The notes under the pieces were generated by a model. It searched no databases and was not told the origin of the DNA. It saw only the letters and a list, made by a program, of their open reading frames with translations. Below, in pieces: positions 7,830 through 15,841 of a DNA stretch of 64,000 nt; positions within the stretch are counted from its first letter, which is position 1; the number at the start of each line of letters is the position of its first letter. The position numbers and the translations under genes were made by a program. This DNA is from Desulfofundulus salinus (GTDB lineage Bacteria > Bacillota > Desulfotomaculia > Desulfotomaculales > Desulfovirgulaceae). The stretch spans positions 1,664,016-1,728,015 of the forward strand of contig NZ_RBWE01000001.1 of the NCBI RefSeq assembly GCF_003627965.1, written 5' to 3'.

Positions 7830-9435
7830 AACCGGCTGCCATCAGCTCTTTTTCTTTAGAACGATACCAGGAGTAATCGATATCGGGGAAAATATTATTG
7901 GTGTGTTCCAGCCAGGATAACCAGCCCTCGTCGATATGCTGCCCTTTGATTTCATCGTAAAGCCGCAGGAAATTTGACAAATGGCTTTTGGTGCGCCTCA
8001 CCGCGTAATCGACCATGGTGCCGGTGCTCATGATGAAAGCCCAGTCACTGCTCTGGGCCAGGAGCAGCTCCCGGGCCGCCTGATTTAAAGCCCGGCGCAA
8101 GAGCCCCTGCGCTTCGGTATGGGTATTGGCCAGTTCAACCATCCTGGAGGCGGCCAGGTGAAGGTGGCGGTAAATCCAATCGTTGGCCTGGCAGAGCCAG
8201 ACTTCATTATATCCCTTGTTCCCCCAACTGGAAGGACAGGGCCTGGCCACCTGGTTGCAGGGAAAACGCTGCAGGTAATCGCTGGGGGTAACCAGTTCCA
8301 CCGTATCCTGGTCAAAATGGATTTTGCGAATGAGAAATTCCAGCCACATGGGACCTTCAAACCACCAGTGGCCAAAAAGTTCGGCATCATAGGGAGCAAC
8401 AATAATGGGTGGCCTGTCCATGTGCCGGCAGAGGTACTTAATCTGCAGTTCCCGGTTAAACATAAAGTTTCCGGCATGGATGGCGGCCTTTTCCCGGGCC
8501 CAGGCCGGCACATAAGGTTCTTTATGGTTTGTCCGCCCGGTGATGCGGTAATATTTAATGCCGGTGTGCACGCGGATGCCGTCGGGGTGAATATACGGCT
8601 TGATGTAATCATAGTCCAGGTCGAAACCAATATCCCGGTAAAACTCCCGGTAATCAAAGTCCCCGGGGTAACCTTCCTGGGCACTCCACACCTGCTTGGA
8701 AGACTCCACATCCCGCCCAAAGACGGCCACCCCCGAAGGACAGTAAATAGGAGCAAACACCCCGTAGCGGGGCCGGTGGGAGGCAAATAAAACCCCGTGG
8801 GTATCGGTAAAGAAAAAGCGAATACCGAACTCTTTAAGAATCTGATCAATGCCCGGCCCGTAGGCACATTCAGGCAGCCAGAGTCCCCGGGGGGGCACGC
8901 CAAAATGCCGGCGGTGCAGATCCACGGCCACGGCAATTTGTGCCCGCACCGCCTCGGGATTGACCATAAGCAGGGGCAGATACCCGTGGGTGGCCGCACA
9001 GGTGATAATCTCCAGACGACCTAAATCCTGAAAGCGCTTGAACCCCTGGATCAGGTTGCGTCCGTAAGTGTGATGGTAGGTATGGGCAATCTCCCGGAAC
9101 AGCCTCTGGTACATCAGGGCCGTTTCGTGGAAGGGGCTGTTTCGCGTACGCTCCACTTCTTTATCAGCCAGTTCCATTAATTGTCTTAAATGGCGGGAAT
9201 AGCGCTCCTGCAACAGGGGATCGGTAAGCATGGAAACCAGGGGTGGCGACAGGGAAACGGTGAGGCGGAAAGGTATGCCGTCGGCCACCAGGCGTTCAAA
9301 GACATGCAAAAGGGGGATGTAGGTTTCGGTGATGGCCTCGTAAAGCCACCTTTCTTCTAAAAAATGCTCATGCTCTGGATGGCGTACATAGGGTAGATGG
9401 GCGTGCAACACCAGCGCCAGGTATCCTTTGGCCAT
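7828..9435 (-). CDS. GH57 1,4-alpha-glucan branching enzyme
   Basis: A 535-residue GH57 protein beginning LALVLHAHLPYVRHPEH, the family's opening motif. The nucleophile glutamate lies in WLPECAYG and the acid/base aspartate in APYDAELFGHWWFEGP, the signature of branching enzymes with the DUF1957-type C-terminal domain (about residues 430-530). It would transfer alpha-1,4-glucan segments to 6-positions in the cytoplasm. The length matches characterised GH57 branching enzymes. It ends inside the bidirectional terminator and follows the DUF4912 gene by 17 bases, so the two are one minus-strand operon convergent with the glycosyltransferase operon. Confidence 0.92.
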   Translation of the reverse strand: MAKGYLALVLHAHLPYVRHPEHEHFLEERWLYEAITETYIPLLHVFERLVADGIPFRLTVSLSPPLVSMLTDPLLQERYSRHLRQLMELADKEVERTRNSPFHETALMYQRLFREIAHTYHHTYGRNLIQGFKRFQDLGRLEIITCAATHGYLPLLMVNPEAVRAQIAVAVDLHRRHFGVPPRGLWLPECAYGPGIDQILKEFGIRFFFTDTHGVLFASHRPRYGVFAPIYCPSGVAVFGRDVESSKQVWSAQEGYPGDFDYREFYRDIGFDLDYDYIKPYIHPDGIRVHTGIKYYRITGRTNHKEPYVPAWAREKAAIHAGNFMFNRELQIKYLCRHMDRPPIIVAPYDAELFGHWWFEGPMWLEFLIRKIHFDQDTVELVTPSDYLQRFPCNQVARPCPSSWGNKGYNEVWLCQANDWIYRHLHLAASRMVELANTHTEAQGLLRRALNQAARELLLAQSSDWAFIMSTGTMVDYAVRRTKSHLSNFLRLYDEIKGQHIDEGWLSWLEHTNNIFPDIDYSWYRSKEKELMAAG

Positions 9436-9452
9436 TTTAGCCAGCTCCTCCC

Positions 9453-10202
9453 TTACTCTTTAACCTCTATTTTGGGGCCTGCTACCGGCGGTCCAAAACC
9501 GGGAGAACTGATCCCCAGGGGAACCACGGCCGCCCGGCCGGCCACCTCCTGGATTAGCATGGGTGAACTGATACCAAACTGGAATTGATAGGAGCGATAC
9601 ACCCCCTCAATCCACATCCATTCTTCATCCAGGCATTCCGAAAGGCGTGACCTGGGGGTAGTTACCACATTGGACCGCAAAAGGGTTACAAAACGGCCAT
9701 CGGGAAACATGCGGCCCAGGTCGACACAAAAGGAACGGTTGGGCTGGCCAACGGGGATATGCCAGTTATCCACCCCTTCCTGGACGTTGATATCCATATA
9801 ACTGTTGGCATTGTACCCGTTAAAAGTTATTCCTGTAACATCGTAAACCCTTAAAACCGGGCGGGTAGTATTCCACGCCCGGGGCCCGTAAGTGGCATTA
9901 AACTCTTCCTGCCTGGTGGCGGTTATTTCCCAGTATGCGTAGAGCCAGTAAGGATCCCGGACCAGAAGCACCAGACGGTCCACTCCGTAGCGGCGGGGCA
10001 ATTCGGGAACTGGCGGTGGGGATTGTTCAACCTGCGGAACAGGCAAGGCCAGTTCCTCCGCGATTTCCTCGGTGAAAAGGGGGGGAATAACTTTTTCCGC
10101 GGGCACCGGCTGGGGTGCCCGGCGCCGGGAAGGCCATAAAAAAATAACTAGAAACAGGACCACCAGGGCGATCCCGAAAAGAAGCGGAACTAACGCGCTC
10201 AT
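9453..10202 (-). CDS. DUF4912 protein with N-terminal membrane anchor
   Basis: A 249-residue protein. Residues 1-25 form one hydrophobic segment (VPLLFGIALVVLFLVIFLW), then comes a proline-rich linker to about residue 70. The conserved domain starts YGVDRLVLLVRDPYWLYAYWEIT and matches DUF4912, often found beside alpha-glucan genes in Firmicutes and cyanobacteria. AAGGAGGG precedes the ATG. No catalytic motif is visible. The immunoglobulin-like pattern and the operon with the GH57 branching enzyme suggest a glucan-binding or scaffold role at the membrane, which is only inference. Confidence 0.85.
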   Translation of the reverse strand: MSALVPLLFGIALVVLFLVIFLWPSRRRAPQPVPAEKVIPPLFTEEIAEELALPVPQVEQSPPPVPELPRRYGVDRLVLLVRDPYWLYAYWEITATRQEEFNATYGPRAWNTTRPVLRVYDVTGITFNGYNANSYMDINVQEGVDNWHIPVGQPNRSFCVDLGRMFPDGRFVTLLRSNVVTTPRSRLSECLDEEWMWIEGVYRSYQFQFGISSPMLIQEVAGRAAVVPLGISSPGFGPPVAGPKIEVKE

Positions 10203-10466
10203 GGAATACCCTCCTTATAGAAAAATATAAATAACACCAGTTTCGGGGTGAGATAATTTAAGAAGTGTTAAAAAGCTTTTTTTATTATTGCCCTGGTGCC
10301 GGGATTTATGAACGAAAAATGAGTCCCAACCTGCATAAATTAACTTATTTAGAAAAATACGACCGATTTGTTTTCATAGCTTCTAGAGGACTGGAGACGG
10401 CCATGTAATGTGGGTGTATATGACTGGGGGCAATCGCGTTCCCTGTTTTATCACGTACGGGTTGTA

Positions 10467-10495
10467 TTGAAAAACTAAAGGGGTTAAGATAAAAA
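10467..10495 (+). promoter_or_regulatory. Possible sigma-A promoter in the 10203-10522 intergenic stretch
   Basis: TTGAAA and TAAAAA are separated by 17 bases, ending about 27 bases before the TTG start at 10523. The rest of this 320-base divergent region is AT-rich and should also hold the promoter of the minus-strand DUF4912 gene. No other element is clear. Confidence 0.35.
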
Positions 10496-10522
10496 TGAGC
10501 TTTTTATTAAGAGGTGGTCAGG

Positions 10523-10948
10523 TTGTTTCAAAATCCAGACGATGCCGTTTTAAAGGAAATATTAAGTAAAAGCCGGCGCATTGCCGTGGTGGGTTTATCC
10601 AATAAACCGGAACGGGATAGTTACCGGGTGGCCCGTTACATGAAGGAACAGGGCTATGAAATTATCCCGGTCAACCCTATGATCCAGGAGGCCCTGGGTA
10701 AAAGGGCCTACCCGGAGCTCAGTGCTATACCCCATCCCGTGGACATAGTTAATGTTTTCAGGCGTGCAGAGGAAGTCCCGGCGATTATCGAAGCCGTACT
10801 ACAGCTTAACTTCCAGCCGGTCATCTGGTTGCAACTGGGAGTGGTGCATCAGGAAGCGGCTGAAAAGGCACGGGCCCGGGGCCTAACAGTGGTTATGGAC
10901 CGTTGTCTGATGGTGGAGCACCGTCGGCTGCTGGGAGGCAGCTGCTAA
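10523..10948 (+). CDS. CoA-binding domain protein (YccU-like)
   Basis: A 141-residue single-domain Rossmann protein. RRIAVVGLSNKPERDSYRVARYM is the nucleotide/CoA-binding loop of the CoA_binding_2 family, related to the N-terminal part of succinyl-CoA synthetase alpha. The later LGVVHQEAAEKARARG and DRCLMVEHRRL are also family-typical. The TTG at 10523 fits the AGAGGTGG ribosome site; a GTG three codons upstream has none. The stop overlaps the start of the endonuclease III gene (TAATG), indicating translational coupling. The biochemical role of this family is not established. Confidence 0.85.
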   Translation: MFQNPDDAVLKEILSKSRRIAVVGLSNKPERDSYRVARYMKEQGYEIIPVNPMIQEALGKRAYPELSAIPHPVDIVNVFRRAEEVPAIIEAVLQLNFQPVIWLQLGVVHQEAAEKARARGLTVVMDRCLMVEHRRLLGGSC

Positions 10949-11637
10949 TGCCGGCCCTGCACGGGACAACCCAACCGCAGGAAGAACAGGACCGGGCCGC
11001 CCGGGTCAGTGAAATCCTGGCCATATTATCCCAAACCTACCCCGATGCCGGAACAGCCCTGCGCTTTGAGACTCCCTTCCAGCTGCTGGTGGCGGCCATG
11101 CTTTCAGCCCAGACCACGGACCGGCAGGTGAACATCATTACCGGTAGGCTGTTTCAGCGTTACCGTGAACCTGCGGATTTTGCCCGCCTGCAGCCGGAAG
11201 AACTGGGCCGGGAAATCCGGGGCTGCGGTCTCTACCGGAATAAAAGCAAAAATATTATCGCCGCCAGCCGCATTCTGGTGGAGAAATATAATTCTCAAGT
11301 GCCTCAGAGTCTGGAAGAGCTGGAAAGTCTCCCGGGGGTGGGCCGTAAAACGGCCAATGTGGTGCTGAATGTAGCCTTCGGTCGACCCACTCTCCCGGTG
11401 GATACGCATGTCTTCCGGGTCAGTCACCGCCTGGGCCTGGCCCGGGGTAAAACTCCCGAAAAAACTGAGGAGGAATTACTGGCCATCATCCCGGAATACG
11501 CCCGCCGGGCCGCCCACCACCAGCTAATCGCCCACGGCCGCACCATTTGCACCGCCCGCCGGCCCCGGTGCAACATCTGCCCCGTGGCCCATCTTTGCCC
11601 CAGCCGCGACGGGCAAGAACCGGTAACAAGTGCTTGA
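10948..11637 (+). CDS. nth: Endonuclease III
   Basis: A 229-residue base-excision-repair DNA glycosylase/AP lyase. The helix-hairpin-helix LPGVGRKTANVVLNVAF contains the catalytic lysine, the catalytic aspartate is in VDTHVFRV, and the C-terminal [4Fe-4S] loop has spacing C-X6-C-X2-C-X5-C (CTARRPRCNICPVAHLC). Start ATG 10948 overlaps the previous stop and follows GGGAGG. An upstream in-frame GTG would overlap the CoA-binding gene by 45 bases. It acts on oxidised pyrimidines in DNA. Confidence 0.95.
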   Translation: MPALHGTTQPQEEQDRAARVSEILAILSQTYPDAGTALRFETPFQLLVAAMLSAQTTDRQVNIITGRLFQRYREPADFARLQPEELGREIRGCGLYRNKSKNIIAASRILVEKYNSQVPQSLEELESLPGVGRKTANVVLNVAFGRPTLPVDTHVFRVSHRLGLARGKTPEKTEEELLAIIPEYARRAAHHQLIAHGRTICTARRPRCNICPVAHLCPSRDGQEPVTSA

Positions 11638-11667
11638 AAAAAAGCTCCCGCCTGTTCAGGCGGGAGC
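11637..11667 (-). terminator. Terminator for the minus-strand transporter gene
   Basis: An 11-bp stem (GCTCCCGCCTG with CAGGCGGGAGC) has a run of seven A on its left side, which gives a T-run on the minus strand. There is no T-run on the plus side, so it mainly serves the acetate-transporter gene. Confidence 0.8.
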
Positions 11668-11681
11668 CAAAAGGCCGCGTT

Positions 11682-12308
11682 CTAATGTTGCTGGCTTGTC
11701 GTTGATACCGGCATCGGCTTGATAATGGGTCCGGGAAAGGGAACTACCGTTCGACCATAGGCGGTATTTAATATCACAGCCATGGCCGTGTAGAGGCCGA
11801 AAATACCGGCAAGGAGCAAGAGATTTCCGGCCAGGGACAGCATTGTCCTGGGAATGACTCCCATATCAGCAAAGGCAACAATGAATATGGCCGGATCGAG
11901 GGCTAATACCACCCCCAGCAAGGTAAGAGGTGATTTAAAGTAAGCCGGCGTCCAGGTGAGCAGGGCAATGCCCAGGGCAAGCCAGGCCCAACCGTCGATA
12001 CGGGCGTCAATCTTCCAGCCATTCATGGCGGCAAAAAATTTAAAGATCAATTCCAAACCGGTAACCAGCATAAAAAAGGCCGAGAAAAAGGTGAACACGT
12101 TACCCCCGGTAGTATTGCCTTCCTTTAGTTCAATTAGTCCCACGCAAATTTGAATGACAAATCCTCCCAGAAGCCAGATTCCCAGCAGGGGAATGGCGCT
12201 GTGCTCAACTTTACCAGTAAAGACCGCATAAAAGGTAAAACAGGCCATGGCCAGGGCAACCAGCCCGGCCGGACCGGGATTGGCCCAGTCGTGTCCCTTT
12301 GCCGACAT
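11682..12308 (-). CDS. GPR1/FUN34/YaaH (SatP) family acetate transporter
   Basis: A 208-residue, six-helix membrane protein. The family motif NPGPAGLVALAMA opens the first transmembrane segment, and further hydrophobic helices fill the remainder up to about residue 185. Length and topology match SatP/AceTr acetate-succinate transporters and channels of the plasma membrane. GGGGGAGGAAT precedes the ATG. It is a single gene with its own terminator. Acetate is the usual substrate of this family; direction of transport is not determined by sequence. Confidence 0.88.
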   Translation of the reverse strand: MSAKGHDWANPGPAGLVALAMACFTFYAVFTGKVEHSAIPLLGIWLLGGFVIQICVGLIELKEGNTTGGNVFTFFSAFFMLVTGLELIFKFFAAMNGWKIDARIDGWAWLALGIALLTWTPAYFKSPLTLLGVVLALDPAIFIVAFADMGVIPRTMLSLAGNLLLLAGIFGLYTAMAVILNTAYGRTVVPFPGPIIKPMPVSTTSQQH

Positions 12309-12809
12309 CTAGATTCCTCCCCCGATTATCATTTTGGTTACACTCATAGCTAGGGGTCCCATTAAATACATCCCTGCCCGTTCAAGGGCCCTTTGTGCCA
12401 GGGATTCTCCTTTCCGGTTCTTTTTTAGTGAACACCTCCCTTAAGACATCTAAACTATCCCGAAATGAGGCAATTGCAATAAATGGGGCAATATTCAGCC
12501 ATTTCAGGCGAAAGGCTATTTAATAGCCGGGAATGGTTGACTTAAGACGGTGAACAGCATTTAAGAACAAATGAAAATTACCCCAAAAGCAGCGTTGAAG
12601 CCGGATACATGTCAAGTTTCATAAACATGTCTAGAGTTTTCCAACCCAAGTAGCCGGGGCAAAATTTACAAAATGACTACCTGCTCAAATGAAAAAGCCT
12701 TATAATTTTTAGCAGACGGATTAGAGTGCATGTTTTTTAAATTTCTGTTCAGGCAGGCGGTGGCGGCCGACCAAAGTGAAACAATTTTTCCCTAAAGGAG
12801 TCGATTCCA
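12309..12809. other. 501-base intergenic stretch with a small palindrome
   Basis: No supported gene. It contains a perfect 7+1+7 palindrome at 12514-12528 (GGCTATT T AATAGCC), a TTGACT at 12537 with only a weak -10, and a TATAAT at 12701-12706 with no good -35. It should carry the upstream signals of both the minus-strand transporter and trmL. Confidence 0.4.
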
Positions 12810-13271
12810 GTGCACATTGTTCTCGTTGAACCGGAGATTCCAGCTAACACCGGCAATATTGCCCGCACCTGTGCGGCCACGGGCAGCATCCTCCACCTGG
12901 TTCGCCCCCTGGGCTTTTCCACCGACGACAAACATCTTAAGCGGGCGGGCCTGGATTACTGGCATCTGGTGGAAATACACTACCACGATTCCTTTGAGGA
13001 AGTGCGCCGCCTGTATCCCCGACACCGTTTTTATTTCCTCAGCACCCGGGGCATACATCTATATAGTGAAGTCAGATATGGACCGGATGACTTTCTGGTC
13101 TTCGGGAAGGAAACGCAGGGATTGCCGGCGGATCTACTGTCCGCCAACCGGGACTATACCCTGCGCATTCCCATGCGAGAGGGCACTACCCGCTCCTTAA
13201 ACCTGGCCAACTCCGTGGCCCTGGTTCTTTACGAGGCCTTGCGCCAGCAGGGCTTTCCAGGACTGCGTTAA
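12810..13271 (+). CDS. trmL: tRNA (cytidine/uridine-34-2'-O)-methyltransferase
   Basis: A 153-residue SPOUT-class methyltransferase. It begins MHIVLVEPEIPANTGNIARTC, the TrmL N-terminus, and contains FGKETQGLP and the C-terminal knot IPM..TTRSLNLANSVALVLYE that binds S-adenosylmethionine. The length matches E. coli TrmL (157). It methylates the wobble ribose of some leucine tRNAs. The start is GTG 12810 after AAAGGAGT. It appears to be transcribed on its own or with the downstream ATPase. Confidence 0.93.
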   Translation: MHIVLVEPEIPANTGNIARTCAATGSILHLVRPLGFSTDDKHLKRAGLDYWHLVEIHYHDSFEEVRRLYPRHRFYFLSTRGIHLYSEVRYGPDDFLVFGKETQGLPADLLSANRDYTLRIPMREGTTRSLNLANSVALVLYEALRQQGFPGLR

Positions 13272-13392
13272 CACACATTTATGTAATTTCTAAAAATTAT
13301 TGAAGGATTTTGGTGTTGGCAGGACGAATACTATCGTTTACACCTGGCTGTTTGCACCTGTTACAAGAGCAATACCGGGGAAGGAGAAGCCC

Positions 13393-14334
13393 ATGGATTT
13401 AACCATAAAACAGCTACAACAAAGACTGGAAGCCCAGGGGTACATTTGTGATCAGGACCTGGTGATTACCCTCTACCTGTCCTTAAAACTGGCCAAGCCC
13501 CTGCTGGTGGAGGGGGCCCCCGGGGTAGGCAAAACTGAGGTGGCCAAAGCCCTGGCCGGGGCTTTAAATACGGAGCTGATTCGCCTGCAGTGTTACGAAG
13601 GGCTGGACGAAAACCGGGCCCTTTACGAATGGAACTACCAGCGGCAGTTGCTGAAGATCGAAATTGCCAGAGGCAGCTGCGATCCTGCCGCCCTGGAAAA
13701 GGATCTTTTCGATGTGGAATATTTGCTGGAAAGACCACTTTTAAAGGCCATCCGGGCTGAAAAACGAGTTGTTTTATTAATTGATGAAATTGATAAAACC
13801 GACCCGGAATTTGAGGCCTTTTTATTTGAAATGCTGTCCGATTTTCAGGTATCCATTCCCGAACTGGGCACACTCAAAGCGAAGCAAATCCCGGCGGTAG
13901 TATTAACCAGCAATGGCGAAAGGGAATTATCCGACGGGTTAAAACGCCGGTGCGTCTATTTGTACATTGATTATCCCACGGTGGAAAAGGAAGTGCGCAT
14001 TTTACAGGTCAAAGTACCCCAGGCCCAGGAGGAACTTGTACGCCAGGTGGTCCGGGCGGTACACTTCATCAGGTCCCACCTGAATTTGAAAAAGAAACCG
14101 TCCATTGCCGAAACCCTGGACTGGACCCGGGCACTGGTAGCCCTGCATGCCGATGCCCTGACGCCGGAAATCCTTGGGCAAACCCTGAGCCTTTTCCTGA
14201 AAAACCGTGATGACCAGGAAACGTTAAAAAGGGAGGTGGGATTAAGCGGACTGGTGGAGCAGATCCGGGGGGTAAAGGATGATTCGTCCGGCCCTGCCGG
14301 GGCCACCTGTCATTGCGGCCACCATCAGCGTTAG
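13393..14334 (+). CDS. MoxR-family AAA+ ATPase (CoxD-like)
   Basis: A 313-residue AAA+ ATPase. Walker A is GAPGVGKTE (about residues 40-48), Walker B is VVLLIDEIDK, and sensor/arginine elements follow in LTSNGERELSDGLKRRC. It lacks other domains. ATG 13393 follows AAGGAG; an in-frame GTG 31 codons upstream is not supported. The next gene, 14 bases downstream, encodes a VWA protein of the CoxE type. The pair is the standard MoxR-VWA chaperone arrangement thought to mature or load metals into client enzymes. No client gene is adjacent, so the target is unknown. Confidence 0.88.
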   Translation: MDLTIKQLQQRLEAQGYICDQDLVITLYLSLKLAKPLLVEGAPGVGKTEVAKALAGALNTELIRLQCYEGLDENRALYEWNYQRQLLKIEIARGSCDPAALEKDLFDVEYLLERPLLKAIRAEKRVVLLIDEIDKTDPEFEAFLFEMLSDFQVSIPELGTLKAKQIPAVVLTSNGERELSDGLKRRCVYLYIDYPTVEKEVRILQVKVPQAQEELVRQVVRAVHFIRSHLNLKKKPSIAETLDWTRALVALHADALTPEILGQTLSLFLKNRDDQETLKREVGLSGLVEQIRGVKDDSSGPAGATCHCGHHQR

Positions 14335-14348
14335 CGGGGGGAGCACAC

Positions 14349-15755
14349 ATGGAAATTGATCCGGTCACCCGGGCGGTGGCCCGGGTAGAAGGGCAGGGCG
14401 AAAATACCCTGCACCATAACCTGGTACGCTTCACCCATATCCTGCGCCACCTGGGGATCCGGGTAAGCATGGCCGAAGCCCTGGATGCTTACCAGGCCCT
14501 GACGCTGGTTGACCTTACGTCCAGGGAACAGGTCAAGGCTGCCCTGGGGGCGGTGCTGGTAAAAAACGCCTCCGACAGGCAAATTTTTAACCTGTCCTTT
14601 GATCGCTTCTTTGTCCCCCCGGAGGAAAAGAAGCGGCGGCGCATGTTAAGAAAACAGCTGGAGGAAGAAGAACGGCGGCGCCTGGCAGAAGCCCGGGAAA
14701 AATTAAACCAGGCCCTTTCTCCCTGGTCCACGGAAGTGAATTTTAGCCCGGAGGAAATCCAAACCTTTGCCCGCATGCCCGCCCGGGAACAAAGGCGTTT
14801 AACGGAACTTATCCGCCAGATGCACGGTAATCCGGTGAACAGCCCGGGACACCTGATCGCCCGGGTAATGCAATCAGCTCTCAATTACTGGCGCTACTAC
14901 TTGCTGAAAACCCAGGGGGAAGAAGCCAGGCGGCAACTGGAGGCAGAGCTGACCGGGGAAACGGAAATGGATGACGTAATTGCCGGTGTGGCCGCAGATT
15001 TTTACCGGGACCCGGATGATCAGTTGCTCCACCAGGACATGCAGCAGGTTGCCGATGCTGACCTGGAAAAGTTTACCTTAGCCCTTGAGCGCCTGTCCAC
15101 ACACCTGGCCAACCGGCTTTCTCGCCGTTACCGGAAAAGCAACCGCCGGCAAAAACTGGACATGCGCAGGACGATTCGCCGGAACATCGCCTTCGGCGGT
15201 TCACCCCTTAAATTATGCTATCGATCCCGCCGCCGGCACCGTCCCCGCCTGCTCCTCATCTGTGACGTGTCCGCCTCCATGGCCCGCTATGCCCGGTTTG
15301 TCCTCCAGTTTATCTATGGTTTAAGCAGTGCGGCACAAGATATCGAAAGCTTTGTCTTTTCCGAGGATCTGGAACGGGTTACCCCTTACTTCCGGCGGGA
15401 TGATGGTTTTGTACCCGTAATGACCGAGCTTGTTAATGCCAGCCGGCAGTGGGGAAAGACTACCGACTTTAACGTAGCCCTGAAAACTTTTCACCGCCAC
15501 TGGCGCCACCTGCTTACCGGCGATACCCTGGTAATCATAGTCAGTGACACGAAGACCGTTGCCCCCCAGGAAACCGCCCGTGAGCTGGCCGCTTTACGGG
15601 AGCGGGTGCGGGAGATCCTGTGGCTCAACCCCGTTCCCCGCAAGCAATGGCCCTATTTACCAGGTGTTAATGCCTTCCTGCCTTATGTACGCATGTTCGA
15701 ATGTTATTCCCTGCATCACCTGGAAGCAATCCTGCACCGGCAAATGCTGAAGTAA
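14349..15755 (+). CDS. VWA-containing CoxE-like protein
   Basis: A 468-residue protein. The N-terminal half is helical and charged (about residues 95-125 are very basic). The C-terminal half has a von Willebrand A domain with the metal-site motif DVSASMARYARF near residue 308, followed by the threonine/aspartate positions in TDFNVAL and SDTKTV. The whole matches the CoxE-like VWA family that pairs with MoxR ATPases. ATG 14349 follows GGGGGAG. It forms an operon with the preceding ATPase. Function in this organism is unassigned; involvement in metalloenzyme maturation is an analogy with cox clusters. Confidence 0.87.
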   Translation: MEIDPVTRAVARVEGQGENTLHHNLVRFTHILRHLGIRVSMAEALDAYQALTLVDLTSREQVKAALGAVLVKNASDRQIFNLSFDRFFVPPEEKKRRRMLRKQLEEEERRRLAEAREKLNQALSPWSTEVNFSPEEIQTFARMPAREQRRLTELIRQMHGNPVNSPGHLIARVMQSALNYWRYYLLKTQGEEARRQLEAELTGETEMDDVIAGVAADFYRDPDDQLLHQDMQQVADADLEKFTLALERLSTHLANRLSRRYRKSNRRQKLDMRRTIRRNIAFGGSPLKLCYRSRRRHRPRLLLICDVSASMARYARFVLQFIYGLSSAAQDIESFVFSEDLERVTPYFRRDDGFVPVMTELVNASRQWGKTTDFNVALKTFHRHWRHLLTGDTLVIIVSDTKTVAPQETARELAALRERVREILWLNPVPRKQWPYLPGVNAFLPYVRMFECYSLHHLEAILHRQMLK

Positions 15756-15841
15756 AAGGACGGAAAAAAATTCACCTGATCATGCAATAAAATTAAGTTA
15801 AGTAAAACAGGTCCTGGTTACAGGTGGGGGAGGTGAAAAGC

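Noticed and set aside
8119-8790. Plus-strand open frame of 223 codons opposite the GH57 gene
   Set aside because: Antisense to a well-supported enzyme with both catalytic residues; no ribosome site.
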